64,000 nucleotides of DNA from Brachypterus glaber (lineage: Eukaryota; Arthropoda; Insecta; Coleoptera; Kateretidae). The stretch spans positions 9,255,589 through 9,319,588 of the forward strand of contig OY294048.1 in the NCBI GenBank assembly GCA_958510825.1, in the 5' to 3' direction. Each line of letters starts with the position of its first letter. Positions within the stretch are counted from its first letter, which is position 1. This document shows positions 54,266 to 64,000 of this stretch, in pieces. A model generated the notes under the pieces. It did no database searches. It was not told the origin of the DNA and was given only the letters and a program-made list of their open reading frames with translations. The position numbers and the translations under genes are program-made.

Positions 54266-55050
54266 TTAATATTCAGTTTACTTATAATAGTGAATAAAAT
54301 TTATTACAACTTTGACCTATAAAAAAACTACGCGCCTCTCACTTTATTGGATTAATATATTATAGATTTTTAATACTGTATGCTAAAGGATAATATGACC
54401 TACCAAGGCCACTATATTTTATGAAATATGTTTATGAATTAAATATTACTGAAAAGTACAACAAGTGCTGTTTAAGCGTACGTCTAGACGCGTCTAGTTG
54501 AAAATGAATAATCAGGTAGATTATAAAATAAAATGGCTTAAACCCTGAAAAACGGTGTATCAAGAGGATAGGAAATTAAAATAATAAATCTAGCAGACAT
54601 GCAGGATATAGGAGTACAATAGTGACCCGTACTGCATACGTAGGTATATTTTAAGTGACTTTTCCTTTTAAGGATAATACCTTTACAATTACAAATTCAA
54701 CATGGAGAAAAATCTAATAGAATTTATTGACTTAAAGATAGGTATTCATTAAATTGCTCCACACATAACAGCAGAGTGGAGCAAAATTTAAAGCTTTGTC
54801 TATAGCTTCTTATTATACTATTCACAGCGCAAGCGCTAGAATAGTATTATACGATAGTTTAAAATTAATTTAATTTGTGCTACTAACGAATTATAAATAT
54901 TAAATAAAAAAGTCCAAACCTATTTTAGTTATTAGGCTTTAAAATAAATTAATTTACGGAATAAATACTGACAAACTTTTTTTAGGTATTTTTTTTTAAT
55001 TAAGTAAAAACCTAAAAAATAGTGAATTTTATGAATATGGAAAAATTCTG
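54266..55050. other. AT-rich interval with one GCGC hairpin
   Basis: The TATTCACAGCGCAAGCGCTA hairpin near 54817-54848 is shared with 13226 and 26183. Otherwise nothing recognised. Confidence 0.4.
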
Positions 55051-55053
55051 TTA

Positions 55054-55421
55054 AGCTTCGGTTTCCTCCAAAAGTCCCAGTCGCAACCAAATCGTTGAGA
55101 CATCTCCAATGCATTTTAAATGTCCCTGTTTTCCTAGCTGCTGCCGAGTCGTTACTACTATCTACCGGTCGCCGTACGTTTGGTCGCCGGTCGTTTGGTC
55201 GCCGGTCGCTTGATCGCTCCGGGAGCAGACGCACGACTATTTCTTCACGAATTTGACGGTGAAACACGTGGTTTTGCGCTGTGACTAGTGTCTTTCACTG
55301 TTTCACTTAATTTTATAAAAAGAACGGCGACTGGCGACTGGCGAGACCGAGGAAAACAGGCAGGGTCGGGACGACCTGGTCGCAGTCGTCACGACTGCGA
55401 CTTTTAGAGGAAACCGAAGCT
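55054..55421. mobile_element. Harbinger-type MITE, TTA target, 368 bp
   Basis: TTA lies at 55051-55053 and 55422-55424. The termini are AGCTTCGGTTTCCTCCAAAA and TTTTAGAGGAAACCGAAGCT. The interior is unusually GC-rich, with repeated GGTCGCCGGTCG near 55170-55215 and GGCGACTGGCGACTGGCGAG near 55326. TTA duplication is typical of PIF/Harbinger. The minus-strand ORF 54932-55267 (arginine-rich RRPNDRRPNVRR) is translation of the GGTCG repeats. Confidence 0.82.
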
Positions 55422-55424
55422 TTA

Positions 55425-56520
55425 CATTAAGTAAAAATTTTACAGTGAAGTTAATAATATTACTATTTATTGGTTTCATTAAAAGCTTACTATGTTTTTA
55501 AGCAGAACATCCGGTGTAATAACAATACATAATTTGTTTATCCATGTGTATGATTCGGCAACTTTGAAACACTGTTTTGAAATGCTAAACTTTTGCCTGA
55601 TGGCTAAATTGCGGTATATATGTAAACATTTAGCTATATACCTATGTAGGTATACCTAAATCCTCTTATTTATAAACAAGTTAAATATTAGTATGATTGC
55701 CCTTACGGGTCATATCAAGGCCGACATATTTACACTCATAGCAGAAAGTGCCTTTAATGTTTACATAAGACCTTTTGACGGGAATCTACATCGATTTATA
55801 TATTTTTTTTACCAGATAGGTCCAAAATAGTGAAATTAGTACAAATAAGCAATATCACAGGACCACTTTTTTTATACCACCGGTCGCTAAAAGTTTTCGA
55901 GATAAATGAGCCTAAAAAGGCCGCTAATGGTAATTTTTGAAGTTTTTAGCACTGCATATTTCTATAACTGAATGTAATAGATAAATTACACTTACGGATT
56001 CGAATTCAGTGACTTAAAATCTATAAGATTCGGATTCTACGTACAAAATTCTTTAAAGGTCATATTTTTCTCATATTCATTAAATGATTCTCCTTATAAA
56101 AGCATATATAAAATCATTAAATAATTAAAGTGACGCATTTTTTTAATCCAACTGGGGTCTGACAAGGTATCTTATATACACAGTGTATTTAAAATAGGGT
56201 TCGAAATTTTAAGGGTTGATTCTACATCAGAAAATATGACAAAAAGTGCCTATAAACATATCTATAAAAATGCGTCGTAAGGGAGCTACCCTTTGAAAGT
56301 GGCTAAAAAAATCGGTTTTTATTTTAATTTTAATTTAACTCAGGAACTCTTTAAGATATAGCAACGAGGTTTTGCACATGAACAAAAATTTGTCTTGTGG
56401 CTCTTACCAGATTTCTGGTTTCTGAAACCAAAAATATAGTTGTTCCGTATTGAACTATTGATCTTTTTTTCAGTGTTGTTAATTTATTTTTATTTGTTTA
56501 CCAGCTAAAGAATTTATTCT
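55425..56520. other. AT-rich interval with family H
   Basis: A family H copy on the plus strand at about 56210-56295 (GGGTTGATTCTACATCAGAA, GTCGTAAGGGAGCTACCC). No gene. Confidence 0.45.
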
Positions 56521-56522
56521 TA

Positions 56523-57489
56523 CACAGAAAAAAGGTTATCTTGGAAAAAGATAATAATCTTCTTTTAAGATCATGTATCCTCGGTTTAAGATTATCTGTG
56601 ACTTTGGTTTCCTTTAATTATTCTCTTGGTAGAAAAATCCTTGTGTCAAGGATTTTTTCCTTAAATGCATGACATTTAAAATAGTAACAGAGAATCAAGA
56701 GTTATTATCTTGACTCAAAGCCCCTGTTGTCTTAAGGTAAAGAGTTTTCCGGCTGGCTGGCAGACAATTTGCGCAGTAGTTCAAGATATACGCGAGAGAG
56801 AAGTTAGGTTTGTTTTTTTTGCCGTCAGTTGTCTTTAAAGGTGTATCATTGTTTTCATCTGCTTTAAAATGGACGAATTTGTATCTGTTACCCTCAAACG
56901 ATGGGGATTTTCAAATTTACTTAAAAAATTCACGGGTAAGTAGCATTAAATAATTTATACCTATAAGCGCTATTTTGTAATGACGTTGCAACAAGTTTTT
57001 CTTCAAAAACAAGTGCTTCTTCCTACGACCACCTATGAAACCAAATTTCACACGATTAACAGAGTAAGAAAGTATCATATTTCATAGGCGTACGAAATAA
57101 TATTATACATGTGTGGGAAATTTTTCAAAATATTTACCATTCTATTAACCCTGGAACCTGACTGTGGGGTCAATATGATCTTGAATCAAGAGAATCATAA
57201 TCTTAAATCAAGATTATAATTCTCTTCATTCAAGATTATATTATCTTAAACCAAGACTTGGTTCAAGATAATATGATCTTGAATAAAGATAATATGATCT
57301 TAAATCAAGATTATTACATACTTGGTTTAAGATAATATGATCTTAAATAAATGGTTTGATTTAAGGAAATGTCCTTAAATCTAGGACCTCAAATGCCAAG
57401 ATTACGGCGGACTTGATCCAAGACAGTCATGGCATTGAACATATCGAAAGCCATGGCGGCTTTGATTCAAGATATCATTTTTTTCTGTG
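56523..57489. mobile_element. TA-flanked foldback element carrying a SAM-like exon
   Basis: TA lies at 56521-56522 and 57490-57491. CACAGAAAAAAGGTTATCTT at the left pairs with GATATCATTTTTTTCTGTG at the right. Both flanks of the interior are packed with AAGATNATCTT-like motifs: several near 56540-56690 and a dense run at 57175-57350. These are plausible subterminal protein-binding repeats. The 56869-56935 exon lies in the middle. Confidence 0.75.
56869..56935 (+). CDS. Candidate first exon, SAM-like start
   Basis: ATG at 56869 opens MDEFVSVTLKRWGFSNLLKK followed by FT and a donor-like GG|GTAAGTAG at 56936. The pattern acidic-x-F-V-x-x-T-L-x-x-W-G-x-x-x-L-x-x-x-F is how helix 1 of many sterile-alpha-motif (SAM-type) domains begins in insect proteins. 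The upstream 80 bp are less A/T-biased than most of the element. No second exon is visible in the element. It could be a captured host exon or the 5' exon of the parent transposon's own gene; a 23-residue match cannot decide. Confidence 0.35.
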
Positions 57490-58820
57490 TAATTGTCACT
57501 TGACCCTTTTATTGTAATTTTCTTAAAACAGCTTGCCGTTTGTTTTTTAAATGTCTCAATGTTTAATCACGTAATTTCCTTTTTTAACTATTATTTTTTC
57601 AAGACATTTCTTTTATGGCTGGAACTGGTATGTTTGTTATCTAATCTGTCCATTCTATTTTTTTAAGGCCTTTTCTTCTGAAGAATAATGTTTTAAATGA
57701 TTCAATTTCCGCAATTTTTTTTTAAATATTCGAAGAATTCTTTACATAAATTACAAACCCGTCAGTCTTCTTTACATCATTACTTAACTAATTTATGAAG
57801 ATCCTTAGAATGTCCATTATCCTAAAAAGGGCTAGAATCGGACCACACATCAGCACTGTCGTTACTTGTAAGACTTTTTGACATATCGAAGTACCAGTAT
57901 AATGGCGACCACGTTACAATACAATTTTAACCAGTAAAAACACTAGAGACTGAGTTAAATTATTCTTGAAGTCTCGAGTGTTATTCGAAAGATTACTTTT
58001 TAACGTTTAAATAAAACATACAATATATACTTTGACGTACGGATCTGTAGCTGCGGGAAATATGTTTGGACTTTGTGTGCAAGTGGGAGGCCCGTTGCAG
58101 GCACGCACGCCTTATAACGCTTTTGACGGAAAGAAGAGAGCGAGAATGATTCCTTCCCCTTTCGTCGGAGACTTTGTTTCATGCGGAGAACTATATCCAA
58201 AATCCAATTAAAATGTACCAGCACGGTCTCTATGTTAGTATGACAACATTTTGTATACAATTGCATTGCAGTATTTAATATCACAAGTAAAGTATTAAAT
58301 ACCAATGGTTTGGACTTTTGCGATATAAATAAAAGATATGTATTAACAAATAACATTCAGTATTAAAAATACAACGAAATTTAAAACGTGGGTCAAAAAC
58401 AGTAGCAGCTTGAGTAGCTGGAATGCACTACTATTGTCAGAGCCGCAATGGAAATGAAATAGTGGAAAAACTGACGTAACTGAAGACAAAAATAATTAGC
58501 AACAAGTTAATCTGAACCAAATTCTATGAAATAATTAATATAAAGATATGGTATTAAATAAATAACAAATGTCATATAGTACTGTATGTTTCTTTTTAAT
58601 TAAAAAAAAATTATATTATAAAAGTATACCATATTGTTAACTTAATTGTTATGTAATTTTTACTCATGTATAAAAATTATATTCTTTCGTATTTTAACCC
58701 CGCTACAGACACTCTATTATGGGAAGGTTTGTAGATAAATCTATTTATGTATAGGTACATTTTATTATTTATATGTGTAATATGCAATACTTAATCTCTA
58801 CCTTAAAAGCGACACTTTTT
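57490..58820. other. Mostly AT-rich; GC-richer patch at 58020-58200
   Basis: 58030-58200 includes GGGAGGCCCGTTGCAGGCAC, GCACGCCTTATAACGC and CCCTTTCGTCGGAG and is distinctly GC-richer than its surroundings. It lies in a minus-strand ORF (58000-58356, 118 codons) without a recognised domain. It could be a retroelement or promoter fragment. No second copy is seen here. Confidence 0.3.
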
Positions 58821-58824
58821 GTTT

Positions 58825-59435
58825 ATGCTTTGCGGGCGGAAAGTTGGACTTTGTGGCCATAGGGCCATAAAGTTTTTTTGGCCCACTAACTAAAAATTGT
58901 TATTACTTATAAGCTTTTTTTAAACAAGATACTTTACCTTTACTGTAATATTTATAAAGAAATATGACCTTTTGTTCACTTATGGTCTTCAAATATATGT
59001 TCTTTTTGATAGGATACAAGTATTATGAATTTTTAGATAAAAGATGGAGATAGATTTTAAATGTACTGTGATTTAAATGTATTTTTAAATATGTTGTATA
59101 ATTAGTTGTATTATTTATTTTTAAATTGTATTATTGACATTGTCCAAAACGTAAGTCATATGGAAATTATAATCATTTAATATAAATATAACTTTCTTCT
59201 ATAACATAACCTTAAAACATATGGTTAACCGGATTCATCCACTAAAATGAATCACAAAAACAAAATTTAAATTGTAAAATCAATTGCAATATTAATATAA
59301 TATTTAAATATAATTATAAAACGGTTTCAGAAGTATTAATATTTTCATAACAAACACAAATTAATCGAAACACTAAGCTAATTTAAAAATAAAACTGCAG
59401 ACAGAAGAAACAATTCAATTGCTTTTTAGCGAAAA
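58825..59435 (-). repeat. Dispersed repeat family G, copy 2
   Basis: Inverted relative of 29890-30375: GGGCGGAAAGTTGG, GGCCATAGGGCC, TTTATAAAGAAATATGACC, TTCTTCTATAACATAACC, GAAACAATTCAATTGC. A TTTTTGGCCCACTAACTAA segment corresponds to TTAGTTAGTGGGAAAAA in copy 1. Confidence 0.75.
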
Positions 59436-59672
59436 TTTTCGGGCTCCCTAAAGTTAAGGGTTAGTCCCAAAAAAAAAAAACCCCGCTGCCGAGAAATTTC
59501 TTATGTAAGAAGTTATTTGACTAGACATAAAGAACACATATTCAACGGTAAGGTAATGAAAAAAAATCTACTGGGTGTGGGCTTCTTGGCTACGACGGAC
59601 GGACAGACGGACGAAATGTCGGATTTTTCAAAAATGTTTAGAATTTTTGACGATTTAAAAAAATATCCAATA

Positions 59673-60479
59673 CACGGTAAAAATAAATTACATTAAATTA
59701 CATAGTCCGTAAATGGTAATATGTTGCTATAGACCGGAATGGTAAAAATTACATAGTCTGTAATGGTAATGTTTTGCATAGACCGGAACGGTAAAAATTA
59801 CATAGTCCAGAATGGTAATATTTTGCATAGAGTTGAAATTTGAAAAAAAATATTTACTACTTAGAAAATGTTTGTTCCAAATTACAAGTCTCTGTGTCAA
59901 AGCTTTTTTGAAATATCGTAGCGTAAAGTTCATTTGGTTTAATAAACCAAACGATTTGCACCCTTAATACGAGTATCAACTGCTTACATCTTTCTTGAAA
60001 GATCTATTGGTTGATAAAGATCGTAAATTATAATGAATGTAAATTTTAGGCTACAAATAAAGAATTTAAATATCGTAAATAAATAATATTAACCTTTTTT
60101 TACACTTTTAACACTTTAACCTAGCAGCATGCGTCGCTATCTCTAACAATAACAATATTAATCGGTCCGTGTCATAATGCGACGCCTTCTTGGTTATTGT
60201 CCAAAACGCACGCGCGTCTTAAAATAACAGCCCGAAATTGTAAAATCATGTAAAAATATGTAAATAAATGTAAATATATATTTTTAAATTATTTTACATT
60301 ATTTTACATACTTTTACATTCTTTTACATTCTTTTACATTATTTTACATTCTTTTACATTATTTTACATTCTTTTACATCAATTCATGTATTATGCATAG
60401 TCCAGAATAGTAAATTTACTATTCCGTACTATGTAAATTCATGTATTTTTACATTATTTTACATGCAGTTTTTACAGTG
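59673..60479. mobile_element. TA-flanked element, CACKGTAAAAA ends, 807 bp
   Basis: TA lies at 59671-59672 and 60480-60481; the ends are CACGGTAAAAATAAATTACA and TGCAGTTTTTACAGTG. Three 50-bp units (ATTACATAGTC, AATGGTAAT, GCATAGACCGGAA) lie at 59697-59837, and about ten 10-bp TTTTACATTC units at 60283-60380. CATAGTCCAGAATAGTAAAT at 60397 is an inverted echo of the 50-bp unit. Coding function is absent. Confidence 0.8.
60283..60380. repeat. 10-bp minisatellite (TTTTACATTC)n
   Basis: About ten near-perfect tandem units lie inside the preceding element's right end. Confidence 0.93.
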
Positions 60480-60481
60480 TA

Positions 60482-61308
60482 GTCTTCTAGTCATGGGATT
60501 GCGAAGAGTTTAATAACGAATATTCATGAAGGCATACATGCCTTGATAAATTTATTTCATTTCACTCAACTGAAATAAATGCATTTAAGTTTACTCGGTT
60601 TGCAGAATAAAATCATTTTAAAAGTTCTATTTCTTTTGCGACAGAAAATCAATATTAGACTAGATCATATTATGATCCGTGGAAAATGTAAGTAAAGTGA
60701 AGCACTAACAAGATACAATGATATACAAATCGTACAAAAGCACACTCTTTTTGCAAAACATTTTAAGTGACATAGATCTATAAATGTCTAATTTATAAAT
60801 TTATGAAACATAAAAACAATTTGTGTATTTAAATTAAATGAAATCTGTACCGTAATCCATTTATTCTTCAGTGGTTCATAGTTCAAACTGTAAACAAAAC
60901 ATTTTCATGTCTTTTTCCGCACTCATATGCGTGCGCACATATAATTATTTACTACCGATGACGAACTTATAGCTACTAAAACCCCCACAAATAATTTGCA
61001 CCAGCTCCAAAGTGTTATACCCTCAGATATTCAATTGCAAACTGCAACAAATTGCAAATTTATCATTAAAGTTTGACCAAAATAGAATTAGCATTACCTA
61101 ATATTCTTTTTTTTTTTCAATACTTTTCAGGAAAATGCAAACTCGTGCGGAAAAGAGCCTCTTTCCACACTTGTTGGCAAAATAGGTGACTTTTTTTAAA
61201 CTTCTTTTTGACATAATTAACAATGACATAACTCGAAGATTGCAATAATTGTTAATTATATAGGCTTACAAAAAAATAAAAAAATATGAATTAATTTTAA
61301 CCAGACTA
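60482..61308. other. No recognised feature
   Basis: A/T-rich; nothing supported. Confidence 0.35.
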
Positions 61309-62100
61309 TATTGCTTTTCCATTTTAAAAATTTTCAAAACATTTCAAAAATTTTTTTTACGTATTTTTGCGTTTGGACTTTTTATCTGTCCTAACAAAAC
61401 AATTTTATATAAAATTTACCCCCACCCCACACTCCTAAAAATTTTATATTTAATATCAAAAACCCTTTTTTTACCCACGTGAGTTAATTTAAAACTAAAA
61501 TTGGGTTACGTACTCATCTCGTGATACTAAAATTTTACTATAAATAAAAAACCCCCCCATCACCTCATACGGCTAAAAGTTAACTCTGGAGGGCCCTCTC
61601 TGTTTTACCCACTTAGAATAAACTTGGAGAACTAAAATTTGGTACAAATACTTATCTTCCCTAACAATAAAATTTTATACTCCCCCCCCCATCACCCCCC
61701 ATGCGACTAAGTTAACTGTTTTACCCAGTTAGAATAAACTTAGAGAGGTAAAATTCGGTACACATATTTATTTCCCGTAGTTAACATTTTATATGGAATA
61801 CCCCCCTCCCAAAAAATAGCCTATACGGCTAAATGAACCCTCTCTCTGTTTTACCCACAGATAAAAAGTTTAAAAAGCGGAAATTTAGTACGCATGCTTA
61901 TCTCCGTTGGCAATTAAATTTTGAATAAAATCGCTGTTTCACACCCAATAAGTGTTACTTTATATATTATTAAAAGATAGAAAAACTAGATTTTAAAAAA
62001 AAGGGTTTTAGAAACGTTCTTTAAACAATCAAAACCTTTCTTTTAAAAATCTAGTTTTTAAAATTTATGTAAATATCTTGTTTTTTACTTTTTACATTAT
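61309..62100 (+). repeat. Family A start followed by tandem family F units
   Basis: TATATTGCTTTTCCATTTT at 61309 matches the family A start at 20817. From 61380 onward, about four degenerate family F units occur, marked by TTTTACCCA at about 61477, 61605, 61721 and 61852 (spacing roughly 116-131 bp), each followed by a GGTACA/CTTATCT block and a C-run. A hairpin AAAAACTAGATTTTAAAAAA ... AAAATCTAGTTTTT closes the region (61982-62060). Confidence 0.7.
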
Positions 62101-63381
62101 ACAGGCTGTGTAAAAAATTATAGAACACCCTGTAGACTCTACAGTATAGAGCCTTAATTATTATTATAAACGGAGAAATTTGCATGCAAAACAGATTGTC
62201 TTATTTCTCTCGTATTAATGATGTGTTTAATTATTTTAGTGATTTATTTTTAGCTCATAAATAATTCATTAATCGGTTTGTAATTTGCAATTATAATCGG
62301 AAATTTACCAATTTGGTAAACATAACAAAAGTAACATGCGAAAACGTCACTTACTTTAAAAATATCTATTACACACACAGAAAAAAAATCTGATATAAAG
62401 TGATACTTGTCTTTAGATACTTTTTACAAGTATAAAAATAATAGTAATTAAATATCAATGTAGAAAAGACATATTTTATAGCCGAGCAGATTTAAGAGTG
62501 CTTGGCTATAATAGTCTTCTCTACCGTAGTTTATATATTAGTTTTTTCACTATTTAACTATGTTTATTCAAATAAAAAAATAAATTATTAACAGAAATGA
62601 TATTTCTTGAAATTTCATAAAAATCAAGTAGCCTTGATCAATGACGTTTGCTTAAATAAATACTTTAAACTGACATTTAAAAACTTTAGTTTTTTTTAAT
62701 TTTTTTATAATATTTAGCTAATTATTAATTGTATTAATTGGTAATAATTATAATTAATTATATTTAATAAATAAAAGTTATTTAAAGCTATTTTCCTGGG
62801 TTGAATTAGCAAAAATTGCACAAAGAACTGAAACATATAAAGTGACAGAAATCAATTGTTTATAAAATTTACTCATACTAGGAAAGAAAAAATTATTATT
62901 TCTATAGAAGAAAATTGATTTCATAGTCTGAAAACCTGATAAATAATGGTATGTTCTAAAGCTAGTAGTGAAAAAACATATTTACTGTTAATGGCACAAA
63001 TGAGGGTTTTTGGGCTACAGTCAAAGTGGTTCAAATTATGATATTTTATAATTTAGGGGGAAAAATTACAGCAAATTTTTTTTATTATACGAAAATTAAG
63101 ATAGTTGGGGAAGAACCTATAAATCCGTGCCAAATTTTAACTTTAAAAAATAAATTTGGCATCCACCTATTTAATTTAAAAACTAAAAAGTTACATCATA
63201 ATTTTAATTTTTGGTCCAGTTTTCAAATAACGTGGGGGGCTAATTTTATTTGAAGAGGCTATTTTCACGTTTGACGTACATGAAGCTATTTCCACGTTTA
63301 GTCGTTTTTGGCGGCCGATTTTTAGAGTTTTTAAATTTTAAAGCTTTTAGTTATATTTTTCGGTAGAATTGTATTCTTCTC
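62101..63381. other. AT-rich interval
   Basis: ACACCCTGTAG at 62129 and CACAGAAAAAAAATC at 62378 are TE-end-like strings without visible partners. The ORF at 63026-63253 has no motif. No gene. Confidence 0.4.
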
Positions 63382-63465
63382 TTTTAGATTTTAAGCTTTC
63401 ACGGCCATTAAGATATAAAGAACTTTCACTTTCGGGTTTAGACCGTGTTAATGGATTTTCACTTT

Positions 63466-63504
63466 CCGACGTTTCGTCTCTTACTACTAGATACATCTTC
63501 AGGG
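63466..63504 (-). ncRNA. Hammerhead-core-like motif in Penelope 3' UTR (copy 1)
   Basis: Minus-strand order: CCCTGAAGAT, a stem-loop GTATCT-AGTAGTA-AGAGAC (one A-G mismatch), then GAAACGTCGG. CUGAAGA fits CUGANGA and GAAA follows stem II, the two conserved hammerhead core segments. Penelope-like elements are known to carry hammerhead ribozyme motifs. Convincing stems I and III are not evident here, so self-cleavage is unproven. Confidence 0.6.
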
Positions 63505-63545
63505 ATTAATCTGAATCTAAGTTTCGAATCAACTTGTGTCACTAT

Positions 63546-64000
63546 TTATGACGAGTTGTGGTTATTCACCCGTGACGAGGTTTTTCCTATCAAAGACTTC
63601 CATATTGCAGGTAAGTGGTAACCAGTGTCCCGATTGATATTGTTAGGATGCTTGATGATTTCTATCGATTCCCGTATCTTCCTTGGCATTTTTCTGTTTT
63701 CTGTTAATATTTGTTTTGTTTCAGACAAATTGATTTTATGACCTGTTTCATGTACATGTTCGGCTACTGCCGATAAGGAAATTTGTTTCTTTCTTATATT
63801 GCGCTCATGCTCTTGAAGTCTTGTAGAAATTTTTCTCTTAGTTTCACCTATGTAAACCGTACCACAGGAGCAGGGTATTTTATATACGCCTTCTGAACTC
63901 AGGGGTATTTTGTCTTTTGTTGAAGTCAAACATTGACCTAATTTTTGGTTGGACCGAAATATAGGCTTAATATTTGACTTCTTCAAAAGTTTACCTATTT
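63546..64000 (-). CDS. Penelope-like element ORF: GIY-YIG endonuclease region (partial)
   Basis: The frame is open from the window edge at 64000 to the stop just before 63546, at least 150 codons. The GIY-YIG module is clear: GVYKIPCSCGTVYIGETKRK followed by STRLQEHERNIRK with the conserved arginine, and later a histidine-rich SAVAEHVHETGHKI and RESIEIIKHPNNINRDTG containing the candidate metal-binding glutamate. In Penelope-like elements this C-terminal nuclease nicks target DNA for target-primed reverse transcription; the reverse transcriptase would be encoded upstream, outside the window. No stop or frameshift is visible in this part, so the copy could be young. The cysteine pair in PCSCG is typical of the family. 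Confidence 0.92.
   Translation of the reverse strand, partial: IGKLLKKSNIKPIFRSNQKLGQCLTSTKDKIPLSSEGVYKIPCSCGTVYIGETKRKISTRLQEHERNIRKKQISLSAVAEHVHETGHKINLSETKQILTENRKMPRKIRESIEIIKHPNNINRDTGYHLPAIWKSLIGKTSSRVNNHNSS

Larger units (their letters stand above)
63382..64000 (-). mobile_element. Penelope-like element, 3' part (continues beyond window)
   Basis: This is the C-terminal coding region and 3' UTR of a Penelope-like retroelement on the minus strand; its 5' part lies past the right edge. The last 57 bp (63382-63438) recur at 10847-10903, which fixes the element's 3' boundary near 63382. The 3' UTR carries a hammerhead-core-like motif at 63466-63504. Confidence 0.88.

Noticed and set aside
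54932..55267. Arginine-rich protein (RRPNDRRPNVRR)
   Set aside because: It is the translation of GGTCGCCGGTCG repeats inside a TTA-flanked MITE, and the frame crosses the element boundary.

Overview
The window looks like repeat-rich, gene-poor nuclear DNA of an arthropod, most likely an insect. It is strongly A+T-rich by eye, has no long host-gene ORF, and almost every recognisable segment is a transposable element (TE) or a relic of one. The repeats include a Penelope-like element, 5'-truncated non-LTR retrotransposons, tRNA-derived SINEs, a solo LTR, mariner fragments, and many foldback or MITE-like elements with TA, TTA, TTAA, 4-bp or 8-bp target-site duplications (TSDs). I cannot name the species. 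No rRNA gene, intact tRNA gene or complete protein-coding gene is visible. Two short exon-like pieces (THAP-like at 31938-32003, SAM-like at 56869-56935) are the nearest things to gene structure.

Layout. 1-2.6 kb is mostly featureless. 2.6-4.6 kb is a foldback element with mariner transposase 3' ends at its centre and a LINE inserted in its right terminus with a perfect 13-bp TSD. 10-11.2 kb is a nested composite (foldback, SINE, Penelope scrap, MITE). 13.85-15.5 kb is a foldback element with an 8-bp TSD; a mariner with inverted 3' ends has inserted into that TSD. 16 kb holds a second 5'-truncated LINE with a 13-bp TSD. 17.0-18.15 kb is a 410-bp tandem array built around a MITE. 18.87-19.73 kb is a hAT-like element. 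20.5-21.4 kb is a repeat with internal minisatellite, matched by a copy at 53.0-54.3 kb. 21.4-23.3 kb is a TA-flanked foldback MITE split by a 1,167-bp solo LTR; its uninterrupted relative at 52.1-52.8 kb proves the insertion.

24.5-29.3 kb holds a hairpin, foldbacks, a SINE, a CR1/Jockey-type LINE tail and a piggyBac-type MITE. 34.6 and 36.1 kb carry hammerhead-core-like motifs of the kind found in Penelope 3' ends. 39.7-42.3 kb contains four near-identical 470-bp tandem units. 43-50.3 kb is a run of foldback elements, the largest with arms of about 430 bp and a CATT duplication. 55-57.5 kb holds a Harbinger-type MITE and a foldback carrying the SAM-like exon. 59.7-60.5 kb is another TA-flanked element. 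The window ends inside the GIY-YIG region of a Penelope-like ORF.

The window is best read as layered insertions. The most informative signals are insertion order, TSDs, inverted duplication of transposase 3' ends, and a pair of short hairpins whose basal stems differ in sequence but stay complementary. I found no convincing new enzymatic or defence system.
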